Positions 16,306 through 26,978 of a stretch of 64,000 bases of DNA are shown in pieces. The position numbers and the translations under genes were made by a program. Location: NCBI RefSeq assembly GCF_021602345.1, contig NZ_BQID01000001.1, positions 620,001-684,000 of the forward strand, written 5' to 3'. How positions within the stretch are numbered: position 1 is the stretch's first letter; the number at the start of each line of letters is the position of its first letter. Source of the stretch: Pseudomonas pharyngis (GTDB taxonomy: Bacteria > Pseudomonadota > Gammaproteobacteria > Pseudomonadales > Pseudomonadaceae). The notes beneath the pieces were generated by a model. That model worked only from the letters and a program-made list of their open reading frames with translations, searched no databases and was not told the DNA's origin.

Positions 16306-17485
16306 GCGAACCTCCTTGATCAATATTTGCGCAGCGTGCCCAACCGATCGCACGCTGCCCGCCCGCCGGCAATCGGCCCTCGCGCAGGCGGGTGAAGGTA
16401 AGCAGATCCGCCGTCTGTTGCAACGCATAACCGGCGAGCGCGTCAGCCCCTTCGCAGCCCCGGGCCTTGACGGTGATGCGGGCGGGCCAGGCGCTGTCGA
16501 GGTTACCGACGTTACGCAGGGCAATGTCTTGCAGGCCATTCTGTTCGGTAAACACCACGCCGAGATGGCTGCTCAACGCATCGCCTCGGGCGACCGCACG
16601 CAGCGTGCTCAGGCTCCAGGCCCTGCGGTCGTTGGCCAACGGCAGACGAAACCAGATCAGGCCGGCCAGATGCGCCGGGCGATCCTCGCGTAACTCATTT
16701 GCCAGCCGGCCCAGTTGTTGTGGATCGGCAAGCAATTCGCGGCGCTGGCCACCCCGTTCGAGCGGTACTTCGCTTTCCACCACCGGAGCGCCATCGACAT
16801 CCGCCAACAGCGCTACACCATAGGCCGGCAGCGCCAGATAAAACGGTTTGTCGGTCACTCGCCCCCAAGCCTTGGCCCAGCGCTGCGCCTGTTCGGAGTC
16901 GAACAGACCGCGACGCGGATCGCTGACGGCATGCACCTGCAACACACTGCTGTCGACGGTCGCCAGCAACGCCGGCAATTGCGGACTGTCGAGCCAGGCA
17001 GGTAACGCAGTGATGCTCAGGGGCAGATTGGCCGGCAATGCCGTACGCAAGTGAGCAAGGAATCCGGTGTAAGCAGGCAGGCGGGCATTGCCGGCGTCAT
17101 GGTCGATCTCGATGCCGGCCAGCGTGAGCCCCTGACCTTGCCAGTCAGCAAGCACTTGGAGGATCTGCGCCGTCACCGCTTGCGAATCGAGCGCCTTGAG
17201 CTGGCCGTCGAGGCGAATCACCGCGATCAACGGCCGGGCATCGCGTCTCAGCAACGCAGAATCGACGCGTGCCCGACTCCATCCGGCATTCGGGAACGCC
17301 TGCAACGCCAAGACCCGCAACGTCGAAAAGTCGTTGCGACTGTCATTCAGGGCAAGCTCATGGGCCGGCGTCCATTGCCGTTGCCAGACGTAAAGTTGCT
17401 GATCGAGTGGCACTGCGTCCTGTCGCTCACAAGCACACAGCAACAACACAGCCACCAGGGCGGACCACCCGATGATAAAGCGCAT
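16292..17485 (-). CDS. DUF3142 family lipoprotein
   Basis: A 397-aa protein starting with a lipoprotein signal (VLLLCAC, lipid-bearing Cys about residue 19). The central part reads like a TIM-barrel sugar-active fold: LYVWQRQW, LTLAGIEIDHDAG, LPLSITALPAWL, YLALPAYGVALL and GLIWFRLPL, as in DUF3142 proteins distantly related to glycoside-hydrolase barrels. No enzyme activity can be asserted. It is co-transcribed with the 712-aa TPR-like gene downstream (14-bp overlap). It lies 48 bp downstream of the polysaccharide-modification genes on the same strand, which hints at a cell-envelope role. Confidence 0.7.
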   Translation of the reverse strand: MRFIIGWSALVAVLLLCACERQDAVPLDQQLYVWQRQWTPAHELALNDSRNDFSTLRVLALQAFPNAGWSRARVDSALLRRDARPLIAVIRLDGQLKALDSQAVTAQILQVLADWQGQGLTLAGIEIDHDAGNARLPAYTGFLAHLRTALPANLPLSITALPAWLDSPQLPALLATVDSSVLQVHAVSDPRRGLFDSEQAQRWAKAWGRVTDKPFYLALPAYGVALLADVDGAPVVESEVPLERGGQRRELLADPQQLGRLANELREDRPAHLAGLIWFRLPLANDRRAWSLSTLRAVARGDALSSHLGVVFTEQNGLQDIALRNVGNLDSAWPARITVKARGCEGADALAGYALQQTADLLTFTRLREGRLPAGGQRAIGWARCANIDQGGSHVDP

Positions 17486-17533
17486 ACCTTGCAGATCCCT
17501 GAGACATCAGGCTGCAAGGTTACACAAAAGCGT

Positions 17534-18352
17534 TCAGGGCTTGCGGGCAATGATGACCTGACTTTTCGCCACCACCGCATCCAGCGCCAGCTTGATCTGC
17601 GCGCCGCGCGGCGAGTCGAGCACCGCTTGCCAGGTCTCGGCCCAATGGTTGAGCAGCGGATGATCCGGGTTGCTGAACTCGACCTTCGCTTCCCAGAACA
17701 GCATCATCCACATCGACCAGTAAAAGCCGTACTGGCTGTGGCTGATGATCTCGAGTCCCGCCTCGCTGACCATCGCCTTGAACTGCTCTTCGCTGATGAT
17801 GCGAATGTGGTTGGGCTTCTGGAAATACTCCGGCGCGGCGATGTCTTTTTGCAGGTCTTCGGAGCTGGGGTGCGGCACGCTCAGCAAATACAGCGCGCCC
17901 GACTGACCGACGCGCACCAGTTCGGCAAGGAACTGCGCCGGGTCGTCGACGTGCTCGATGACTTCAGTGGACACCACGCGAGTGGCCGTTCCATCGGCGA
18001 TCGGCAGCGGATTGCAGTCGGTCACATGGCATTCGACGCCACGCGCCGGCGTATCGCTCAGGCGCTGGCGAGTCGCTTCGACCTTGGCGCCGTCAATGTC
18101 GGCGATGATGATCTTCGCCCCGCGCATGCCGCAGAAATGCACGTTGCCACCGTCGCCGCAACCAACGTCCAGCAAGGTGTCGTCGGCGGTCACCGGGAAG
18201 CCCTTGAACAGCTCACCGGTTTGCTGGTTGAACCAGCCGCTGAGCATCGCGTCGTGCAGGCCGAGCATGTAAGGGTCGACCTTGTCGGCGACCGGTGCGA
18301 CAGCGTGTGCGGGGGCCGGAGCCGCCGTGAGTTTTTTCAGAAGGCTCAGCAT
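17534..18352 (-). CDS. Class I SAM-dependent methyltransferase (A-band modification cluster)
   Basis: A 272-aa protein with the SAM motif DDTLLDVGCGDGGNVHFC (about residues 57-74), then IADIDGAK and VVSTEVIEHVDDPAQFLAEL. It starts at the ATG at 18352 (GGAG 7 nt upstream), overlapping the acyltransferase gene by 7 bp. It is a clear paralogue of the methyltransferase at 19497-20381: both share GLHDAMLxGWF, GELxKGF, DDTLLDVGCG, YLLSVPxP and end SQVIIARKP. The equivalent genes beside the A-band cluster of P. aeruginosa (PA5455-PA5459) are linked to terminal methylated rhamnose. An O-methyltransferase acting on the D-rhamnan chain end is inference. Confidence 0.8.
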   Translation of the reverse strand: MLSLLKKLTAAPAPAHAVAPVADKVDPYMLGLHDAMLSGWFNQQTGELFKGFPVTADDTLLDVGCGDGGNVHFCGMRGAKIIIADIDGAKVEATRQRLSDTPARGVECHVTDCNPLPIADGTATRVVSTEVIEHVDDPAQFLAELVRVGQSGALYLLSVPHPSSEDLQKDIAAPEYFQKPNHIRIISEEQFKAMVSEAGLEIISHSQYGFYWSMWMMLFWEAKVEFSNPDHPLLNHWAETWQAVLDSPRGAQIKLALDAVVAKSQVIIARKP

Positions 18353-19500
18353 GAGGTGGCTCCAGGGGACGAGACGACGGTTCGCGAAGTGGCGAGGCGT
18401 TTCACCAGCGTGGCGCCTCGATTGCGCATGGGCATTTCGATCAAGCGGTAATTGAGTTCGCTGAGCAGCACGATCAGGCCACCGGCAATCAGCAGTGTCA
18501 GGATCGGATGTCCCGCCGGGCTCGGTAGGCCGGCGCCCTGCAAACGAAAGATCAGTTCTCGCACCAGTTGATAGGCCGGGATGTGAATCAGATAAATGCC
18601 GTAGGAGCGGCTGCCGATCCAGGCCATCAGTCGTTGCAGCCTGCCGGCCGGCAGCAGGTAATCGCGGTCGTACGAAGCAATCCACACCAGCACGGCGCTG
18701 AGCACGGCGATCGACCCGATGCGGTAACCGGCGAAGGTGAAACGGTCGGTAGCCATGAAGCTGAGCAGCGCTCCGAGGCCGATCAGCGCGAACACTCCGG
18801 CCCATGGCCGCCGCAGGAATACCGGCTCCCAACGGCGATAACCCGGCTGCACGCTCCACATGGCCAACAGCACACCCAGCGCCAGCGCATCGGTACGAAT
18901 CACCATCAGCAGCGGCGTGCGCACCGTGAACAATTGCACCGCCACCAGCGCCAGCAATGCCCACACCAGATATTTGCGGCACAGCATGATCACAAGCGGG
19001 AACAACAGGTAGAACTGCTCCTCCAGCGCCAGGCTCCAGTAGACAAAACTGCTGCCGTATTCGTAATGAAAGAACGCATCGGCAAAGCGGAAGTTGGCGT
19101 ACTGCAGTACCCCGGCCAACGTGGCCTGGACGTTGGCGGACCAGGTCCCGAACGCGCCTGATCGATTCAGAAACACGCACGCCAGCAGCATCAACGCCAG
19201 CCACAGCCAGGCCGAGGGCAACAGACGAAACGCCCGACGCAGCCAGAAATTGCGCGTCTGCTCCCAGTATTCCTGGCGATTGCTGCAACCGCGCAGCGCC
19301 GGGATCAGGCTGCGGGCAATGACAAACCCCGAGATCGCAAAAAACAGGTCAACGCCCCACCATGGCTGCGCCCAGGTATGGATCCTTTCAAGCAGCGGCA
19401 CCGGGTCGGTGAACAGGCTGCCCTGCAAGTGATGAAACAGCACGCCGAGTACCGCGACAGCGCGCAGCACTTCAATGTCCATGATCCGCTTGCCGCTCAT
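18346..19500 (-). CDS. Membrane acyltransferase (acyltransferase-3 / OafA type)
   Basis: A 384-aa polytopic protein of the acyltransferase-3 family. The N-terminus reads MDIEVLRAVAVLGVLFHHL with the family His pair region, followed by WWGVDLFFAISGFVIARSL, and about ten hydrophobic segments follow. These enzymes transfer acyl groups, often acetyl, to surface sugars. The ATG at 19500 is chosen because ATGA overlaps the preceding stop; a longer frame upstream is the antisense-like extension into the methyltransferase. Lying between two paralogous methyltransferases, it probably modifies A-band polysaccharide or another glycan. Confidence 0.82.
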   Translation of the reverse strand: MSGKRIMDIEVLRAVAVLGVLFHHLQGSLFTDPVPLLERIHTWAQPWWGVDLFFAISGFVIARSLIPALRGCSNRQEYWEQTRNFWLRRAFRLLPSAWLWLALMLLACVFLNRSGAFGTWSANVQATLAGVLQYANFRFADAFFHYEYGSSFVYWSLALEEQFYLLFPLVIMLCRKYLVWALLALVAVQLFTVRTPLLMVIRTDALALGVLLAMWSVQPGYRRWEPVFLRRPWAGVFALIGLGALLSFMATDRFTFAGYRIGSIAVLSAVLVWIASYDRDYLLPAGRLQRLMAWIGSRSYGIYLIHIPAYQLVRELIFRLQGAGLPSPAGHPILTLLIAGGLIVLLSELNYRLIEMPMRNRGATLVKRLATSRTVVSSPGATSC

Positions 19501-20381
19501 GACACAGGTCCTGCATCGAGCGGTTTGCGGGCGATGATCACCTGACTCTTGGGCATGAACCGGTCGAGCATCTGCTTGATCGCCAATCCATCGGGCTGCG
19601 CCAGCAAGTCCTGCCAGGTTCTGGCCCAACTCTCCATCAACGGTGGATACGGCGCCTGGATCCGGTCGCGCACGGCACCGCCCAGGTCACGTCCTGCAGC
19701 CCGTTCGCTGGCCCAGAAAAAGATCATGCCCATGACCCAGAAAAATCCCGTGGCCTGACGATGCTCAATCACCAGACCGGCATCCTCAACCAATGCCGCG
19801 AAGCGCTCCGGGGTGAAGATCTGCACATGATTGGGTGACTGGTAATAACCCGCCGGGGCAATGCCCTGCTGCAAATGCTCGCCCACCGGCGCCGGCACAC
19901 TGAGCAGGTACAGCGCACCGGGACGGCCCATGCGTACCAGCTCGGCCATGAACGGCTCGGGATGATCGATGTGTTCCAGCACTTCCATGCACACGACCTT
20001 GCTCGCACAGCCGTCGCTCAGCGGCAATGGCAGGCTGTTGCTGACCAGACCGAGACTGGCCTTGCGGCTCTGCGCTTCGACTTGTCGGGCGAGGTCGCGC
20101 ACCTTGTCGTGTTCGCTGTCGGTGAAGATCACCGAGGCGCCCTGGCGCACGGCGAACAATGTTGCCACGCCCTCGCCACACCCCACGTCGAGCAGGGTGT
20201 CGTCCGCGTCAATGACAAAGCCCTTGAGCAACTCACCACTGTCGCCGTGAAACCAGCCGTCGAGCATGGCGTCATGCAGACCCACATCCCTGGGCGACAC
20301 GCCCGCGGCAACCGGTTCAGGCACGGATACCGGCGCCGGGTGCGCAACCGGACGCAAACGCTTCAGCAATGCGCGGATCAT
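19497..20381 (-). CDS. Class I SAM-dependent methyltransferase, paralogue of 17534-18352
   Basis: A 294-aa protein. The SAM motif is DDTLLDVGCGEGVATLFAV (about residues 54-72), followed by IFTDSEHDKV and VVCMEVLEHIDHPEPFMAEL. It shares the start pattern (GLHDAMLDGWFHGDSGELLKGF) and end pattern (SQVIIARKP) with the other methyltransferase of this operon, but carries about 20 extra residues near ERAAGRDLGGAV. ATGA overlaps link it to the glycosyltransferase before it and the acyltransferase after it. The acceptor is probably a sugar hydroxyl; which position is unknown. Confidence 0.8.
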   Translation of the reverse strand: MIRALLKRLRPVAHPAPVSVPEPVAAGVSPRDVGLHDAMLDGWFHGDSGELLKGFVIDADDTLLDVGCGEGVATLFAVRQGASVIFTDSEHDKVRDLARQVEAQSRKASLGLVSNSLPLPLSDGCASKVVCMEVLEHIDHPEPFMAELVRMGRPGALYLLSVPAPVGEHLQQGIAPAGYYQSPNHVQIFTPERFAALVEDAGLVIEHRQATGFFWVMGMIFFWASERAAGRDLGGAVRDRIQAPYPPLMESWARTWQDLLAQPDGLAIKQMLDRFMPKSQVIIARKPLDAGPVS

Positions 20382-21682
20382 GTGCCCGTGGCTTCCGTTG
20401 CAGCGGCACCACGGTGCTCGTGTACCTGAGCGAGAAAATCGCGCAACCGCTGCTCGGCCACCGCCTGACTGCAGAACGCCTGCAGGCTGGCAACGGCCTG
20501 CGCCGACATCTGCGCATAGCGCCCGGGATCGTTCTTCGCCACCTCATAGCTGTCGCGATAGGCCACACAGACCGACGCCCAGTTGGTCATGTAACGCAAC
20601 GTGCGGAACGCCTTGCGCGGATCGTGAGGCCAGGCGGTGAGTTCATCGGTGGACTCGACCAGGAACGCGTTGTCGGTGCTCAGATAATCGATCATCGCCG
20701 TGGTCCGCGGCGCCACGGCCGGCTTGCCGCAGGACATGAATTCCATCAGCGGCAGGCACTGGCCCTCGCCGTAGGAAGTGTTCACCACGTAACGGGTGGC
20801 CTGCACCAGACGCTCGTAGTCCGCGTCCGCGAGGTAGCCATAAATCAGCACGATGCGACAGCGGTAGGACTGGTTCTTGTACAGATGATGAAGAATGTCG
20901 CTGAGCGCCTCTTCGGCATCGTGGTGCGTGAGCTTGAGCACCAGCGTCGCGTCTTCGACCTCGCGAAACGTCACGCAGAATGCGCTGAGCATGTCTTCCC
21001 AGTTCTTGCGTCCGTCACCGGGATTGAACACCGATGTGTAGACGACACCGTCCAGCAGCAGCTCCTGCTCGCGCGCCGGTGCCTGGAAATCGATGCCCTT
21101 GCCACGGCGCAGGTGTTTCGGGCCGAACGCGTCGAGATCGAGCTGACGACTGTCGGCGACCAGCCCTTTGATCGTCAGGCGCACCGGCCCTGTCGAGGGC
21201 TGCCCCTGAAGCTGCGAGCCCCGGGCTGCAAAGCGATCCCACACCGGCGCGGGCACCGCGACAATCGGGTAATCGGCGCCCATGGCCTCGCGCACGGCGT
21301 TGACCGTGTAGGTGGAATGGGTGATCGCCGCGCCGCAGGCCCGGAGCACCGTGCGCCAGTCATTGCGCGGCTCGTTGTCGAAGGGTTCGTTGGGGATGGT
21401 GCTGAACTCCCAGGCGAACACCGGCAACGTCGGGCACGCCAGGTGGATCGGCGTGCGGTGCGGCGGCGAGAACGAGAGGAACACGCACGGCTCGCCACGG
21501 GCCAGGCATTCCAGATACAGCGCATCGACTTCGCGCGCCGGGTCGACGACCTCCAACACACGACCAAGGCGTTCGAGCACCGGCCGGTATTCCTTGAGGA
21601 CGAAGTAATAGCTGTACTCCGAACGCCCGAGGTTTTGCGCGATGGTGTGCTGGTTGGTTTCCGAATGAATGATGATCAGCAT
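20378..21682 (-). CDS. Glycosyltransferase, GT4-like (A-band modification cluster)
   Basis: A 434-aa cytoplasmic glycosyltransferase. The N-terminal half (MLIIIHSETNQ, FVFAWEFSTIPNEP-like region, ITHSTYTVNAVREA) and C-terminal half (VYTSVFNPGDGRKNWEDML, YLADADYERLVQA, GEGQCLPLMEFMSCGKPAVAP) look like a GT-B fold with the E-x7-E-like donor site. It is a paralogue of the next upstream gene product (21676-23223), sharing SLGRxEYSYYFVLKxYRPVLExLGRV-type sequence in pieces. It overlaps both neighbours (4 and 7 bp). The position corresponds to PA5455/PA5456 of P. aeruginosa. The donor sugar is unknown. Confidence 0.78.
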   Translation of the reverse strand: MLIIIHSETNQHTIAQNLGRSEYSYYFVLKEYRPVLERLGRVLEVVDPAREVDALYLECLARGEPCVFLSFSPPHRTPIHLACPTLPVFAWEFSTIPNEPFDNEPRNDWRTVLRACGAAITHSTYTVNAVREAMGADYPIVAVPAPVWDRFAARGSQLQGQPSTGPVRLTIKGLVADSRQLDLDAFGPKHLRRGKGIDFQAPAREQELLLDGVVYTSVFNPGDGRKNWEDMLSAFCVTFREVEDATLVLKLTHHDAEEALSDILHHLYKNQSYRCRIVLIYGYLADADYERLVQATRYVVNTSYGEGQCLPLMEFMSCGKPAVAPRTTAMIDYLSTDNAFLVESTDELTAWPHDPRKAFRTLRYMTNWASVCVAYRDSYEVAKNDPGRYAQMSAQAVASLQAFCSQAVAEQRLRDFLAQVHEHRGAAATEATGT

Positions 21683-23223
21683 GAGGCGTTGTCCGTCACG
21701 GGGGCGGCATCGGCAGCCAGCGGAACCAGGCCGAAAAAGTCCGCCATGCGCCGCTGCACCGGAGCAAACGCGCAGTAGTCGTGCATGCGTTCGACAGCGG
21801 CGGCAGACATGCGCGCGTATTCCTGCGGCTGCGCCTTGGCCATCCGGTAGCTGTTCTCATAGGCGCTTTTGAGCGAAGCCCAGTCCGGCCGGTAGCGCAG
21901 GGTGCGGTAGATGATGCGGGTGTCCTGGGGCCAGATCGTCAGCTCTTCGCTGGACTGCACGACGAAGGCCACGGTGTCGTCGATGTAGTCTTCCATGGCC
22001 GTGTGATCCGGGGCGATCACCGGTTTGCCGCTGGACATGAACTCCATCAACGGCAGGCACAGGCCTTCGCAGCGTGAAGCGTTGACGTAAAAACTGGCCG
22101 CCTGGTAGAGCCGCGCGTATTGCGCGTCGTCCAGATAACCGTGCATCACCAGCACCCGGCAGGCGAACGGTGTCAGTTGTGCGAGCAGGGTCATCAGTTC
22201 GCTGTAGTAGGACGCCAGATCGTTCTGCGTGATCTTCAGCACAAGTGTCGCGTCAGGCGTTTCGCGAAAGGCCCAGCAGAAGGCGGTAACCAGATGATGC
22301 CAGTTCTTGCGGCCGTCCCTGGGGTTGAACACCGTCACGTAGATCACGCCTTCCACCGTGGTCTCGACCACCGAGGACGTGTCCGGCAGATCCAGCGGCG
22401 GTGGCTCGGCCACGGCCACCGCATGCGGAGCGGCAATGGCCGGCAGGCGTTTCTCGAGCCAGGCGTGTGTGCGATCCGACAGCAGATCCTGCACACCTTC
22501 CCAGTACCAGTGGTGCAGGTATTTCACCCGTTCTTCACCCGCCCCCAGCATCCACAGGCGCAGATAATGACGGGCAATGACCAGGCGGCGTTTGAACGTC
22601 AGCGGTGGCGGGCGCAGTGCCTCGATTTCAGCCAGTTGTTCGGCAGTCAGCGGCTTGGGCAACAGATCGTCGGCAGATAACGCCAGCGTGCGACTGTCGA
22701 AAATGCAGCCCTTGATGGCCAGGGTCGCGCCGGGATTGATCGGCGCACTGACATGCTGCTCACGAATGGCGGCGAAGTTTTCCCACAAGGGCGTCGGCAG
22801 CACGAGTACCGGAAAGTCCTCGCCCATGGCGCGGCGAATCGCGCGGGCGGTGTGGCTCGACAGCGTGATGACCCGTCCCTGTCGGGCGAGCATCTGCGTC
22901 CAGTCGTGGCGCGGATCATCGTCCCATGACTCATCGGGGATCGAGTCGAACTCCCATGCGATCACGCAGATCGTCGGGCATTCAAGATCGGTCGGGGTAT
23001 TTTGTGGCGGCGTGAAGGACAGGAAAACGCTGCTTTCACCGGCGGCGAGCAGTTGTCGGTAGAGTGGATCAACCTCGGCGCTGGTGGACACCACATGCAC
23101 TCGCCCCAGGCTTTCCAGCACCGGGCGATAGGCCTTGAGCACAAAGTAGTAGCTGTATTCGGGACGCCCAAGACTCTGGCTGATGGAGCGGTCGTTGACG
23201 TCCGAGTAGAGAATGAAATTCAT
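21676..23223 (-). CDS. Glycosyltransferase, GT4-like, with internal insertion; first gene of the modification operon
   Basis: A 515-aa protein from the ATG at 23223, placed by alignment with the paralogue downstream (MNFILYSDVNDRSISQ against MLIIIHSETNQHTIAQ). Both halves match the paralogue (EYSYYFVLKAYRPVLESLGRV; VFNPRDGRKNWHHLV; CEGLCLPLMEFMSSGKPVIAP). It differs by an insertion of roughly 85 residues after CIFDSRTLAL (about residues 175-260), rich in charged and aromatic residues (YLHHWYWEGVQDLL). The insertion has no recognised domain. Promoter signals would lie in the 426-bp gap shared with rmd. Confidence 0.77.
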   Translation of the reverse strand: MNFILYSDVNDRSISQSLGRPEYSYYFVLKAYRPVLESLGRVHVVSTSAEVDPLYRQLLAAGESSVFLSFTPPQNTPTDLECPTICVIAWEFDSIPDESWDDDPRHDWTQMLARQGRVITLSSHTARAIRRAMGEDFPVLVLPTPLWENFAAIREQHVSAPINPGATLAIKGCIFDSRTLALSADDLLPKPLTAEQLAEIEALRPPPLTFKRRLVIARHYLRLWMLGAGEERVKYLHHWYWEGVQDLLSDRTHAWLEKRLPAIAAPHAVAVAEPPPLDLPDTSSVVETTVEGVIYVTVFNPRDGRKNWHHLVTAFCWAFRETPDATLVLKITQNDLASYYSELMTLLAQLTPFACRVLVMHGYLDDAQYARLYQAASFYVNASRCEGLCLPLMEFMSSGKPVIAPDHTAMEDYIDDTVAFVVQSSEELTIWPQDTRIIYRTLRYRPDWASLKSAYENSYRMAKAQPQEYARMSAAAVERMHDYCAFAPVQRRMADFFGLVPLAADAAPVTDNASC

Positions 23224-23649
23224 GACATCCCACGGTGCAACCGCCATCCCGGCAGCTTCACGCTATGACGGCCGAGCGTCGGATCGAACCGGCATCAGCG
23301 CGGTTCGTCCTGCATCATCGGGCACGTCTCTGTTCTTGTTTTAATGGTCGGTTTTACCCTGTCGCACGATCCTTGCGAAAAGCCGCCGGGGATCGCGACG
23401 AGGGGCATTCTAAACACATCCGTCGCGCATTCGGGAACCGCCGGGCGAGAAAAACCCGACTACGCTGACGAGAACTGACCGGTCACGATTTACCCTGTTG
23501 AAATTGCTGCGCAATTGGCACAGATTGGCAACCAAACAACTACAACAACGACTTCACCCTTTGTCTGGGCCGGGTTTTCTCTCGGTCTGACAGACATCCC
23601 CTTACAGCCTGTGGGAAGAGGTGAAAGTTAAAGACCAAGGGGTCGCTGT
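23224..23649. promoter_or_regulatory. Divergent promoter region between the modification operon and rmd
   Basis: No gene was found in these 426 bases. The region holds a direct repeat TTTACCCTGT at 23353-23362 and 23489-23498 (136 bp apart) and a short perfect dyad TGACCGGTCA at 23476-23485. AAGGGG near 23637 is the rmd ribosome site. Both flanking operons start here, so it should contain two promoters; I could not assign -35/-10 boxes with confidence. Confidence 0.5.
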
Positions 23650-25532
<1,883 letters not shown>

Positions 25533-25535
25533 GCC

Positions 25536-26978
25536 ATGCTGATCCCCGTGATTCTGTCCGGCGGTGCCGGCACCCGTTTGTGGCCGGTGTCCCGCGAGGG
25601 CCATCCGAAGCCGTTCATGACCCTGCCCGACGGCCAGTCGCTGCTGGGCAAGACCTACCGGCGCGCCGCCGCGCTGCTGGACGGTTGGGGCGACATTGTC
25701 ACGGTGACCAACCGCGAGTACTACTTCCAGAGCAAGGATCACTATCAGGCCGCGCGCCTGTCCCGGCATCGCGGACACTTCCTGCTCGAGCCCACCGGAC
25801 GCAACACCGCACCGGCCATTGCGGCGGCGGCACTGTCGCTGCAAGCCCTGCACGGCGATGCGGCAATCATGGTGGTGATGCCCGCCGACCATTTGATCGT
25901 CAATGAAGAGGCGCTCAAAAGCGCAGTCGAACACGCGGTCAATCTGGCGAAGGACGGTTATCTGGTGACCTTTGGCGTGGTGCCGACCGCCCCGGAAACC
26001 GGCTTCGGTTACATCGAGACCGGCGCACCGCTCAACGACCGGGGCGCGGCCAAGGTGCAGCGATTCGTGGAAAAACCCGACCTGCAGACCGCCACCCATT
26101 ATCTGGAGAGCGGCAACTTCCTGTGGAATTCGGGAATGTTCTGTTTCTCCACCGCAACGGTGATCGCCGAGCTGGCGCTGCACGCCCCCGAGCTGCTGGA
26201 ACAGGCCCGCGCCTGCATGGCCGCCAGCGAACCGGTGGAAACCGCTGGTTGCCTGCAACAGGAATTGTCCGCGCAGCTGTTCGCCGAAATCACCGACATT
26301 TCCATCGACTACGCACTGATGGAGCGCTCGGAAAAGGTTGTGGTGGTGCCGGCGGGTTTCGACTGGAGCGACATTGGGTCCTGGGGTGCGGTGGCCGCGC
26401 TGGTGCCGGCCGACGCTGATAACAACCGTGCGAGCGGCGAGGCGATCTTCATCGACAGCCGCAACAACTTCGTTCAAAGCGATGGTCGGCTGGTGGCCGC
26501 CGTCGGTGTGGAAGACCTGATCGTCATCGACACCGCCGACGCCGTGCTGGTAGCCCATGCCGACCGTGCGCAGGATGTGCGGCGGGTGGCCAAGCAGCTC
26601 AAGGACAAGTCCCACGAAGCCTATCGCCTGCATCGTACGGTCAGCCGCCCGTGGGGCACCTACACCGTGCTCGAGGAAGGCCCGCGCTTCAAGATCAAGC
26701 GCATCGTGGTCAAGCCCGGCGGCAAGCTGTCGTTGCAGATGCACCATCACCGCAATGAACACTGGGTGGTGGTCGAAGGCATGGCCAAGGTCACCAACAA
26801 CGGCAGCGGCACGACGTTGGTGGCGAAGAACGAATCGACGTTCATCGCCGCCGGTCACAAGCACCGTCTGGAGAACCCCGGCGTGATCGATCTGGTGATC
26901 ATCGAAGTGCAAAGTGGCGAATACCTGGGAGAGGACGACATCGTCCGCTTCGAAGACCAATACGGCAGGACGGTGTGA
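25536..26978 (+). CDS. wbpW: Bifunctional mannose-1-phosphate guanylyltransferase / mannose-6-phosphate isomerase
   Basis: A 480-aa type II phosphomannose isomerase/GDP-mannose pyrophosphorylase that makes GDP-mannose for Gmd. The N-terminal nucleotidyltransferase domain begins LIPVILSGGAGTRLWPVSR with HPKPFM, and FVEKPD is also visible. The C-terminal cupin isomerase domain (about 350-480) has RPWGTY, FKIKRIVVKPGG and QMHHHRNEHW with the metal-binding histidines. AAGGAG lies 6 nt before the ATG. By position it is wbpW; alginate algA and pslB are paralogues of the same type, so the symbol rests on synteny. Confidence 0.88.
   Translation: MLIPVILSGGAGTRLWPVSREGHPKPFMTLPDGQSLLGKTYRRAAALLDGWGDIVTVTNREYYFQSKDHYQAARLSRHRGHFLLEPTGRNTAPAIAAAALSLQALHGDAAIMVVMPADHLIVNEEALKSAVEHAVNLAKDGYLVTFGVVPTAPETGFGYIETGAPLNDRGAAKVQRFVEKPDLQTATHYLESGNFLWNSGMFCFSTATVIAELALHAPELLEQARACMAASEPVETAGCLQQELSAQLFAEITDISIDYALMERSEKVVVVPAGFDWSDIGSWGAVAALVPADADNNRASGEAIFIDSRNNFVQSDGRLVAAVGVEDLIVIDTADAVLVAHADRAQDVRRVAKQLKDKSHEAYRLHRTVSRPWGTYTVLEEGPRFKIKRIVVKPGGKLSLQMHHHRNEHWVVVEGMAKVTNNGSGTTLVAKNESTFIAAGHKHRLENPGVIDLVIIEVQSGEYLGEDDIVRFEDQYGRTV

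Noticed and set aside
16306-16539. N-terminal extension of the 712-aa TPR-like protein
   Set aside because: It lies inside the DUF3142 gene in another frame. The start at 16305 has a strong GGAGG and a signal peptide.
23516-23530. Sigma-54-like promoter TGGCAC...GGCA upstream of rmd
   Set aside because: Only 9 bases separate GG and GC; the -24/-12 promoter needs 10, and the -12 element is not TTGC.
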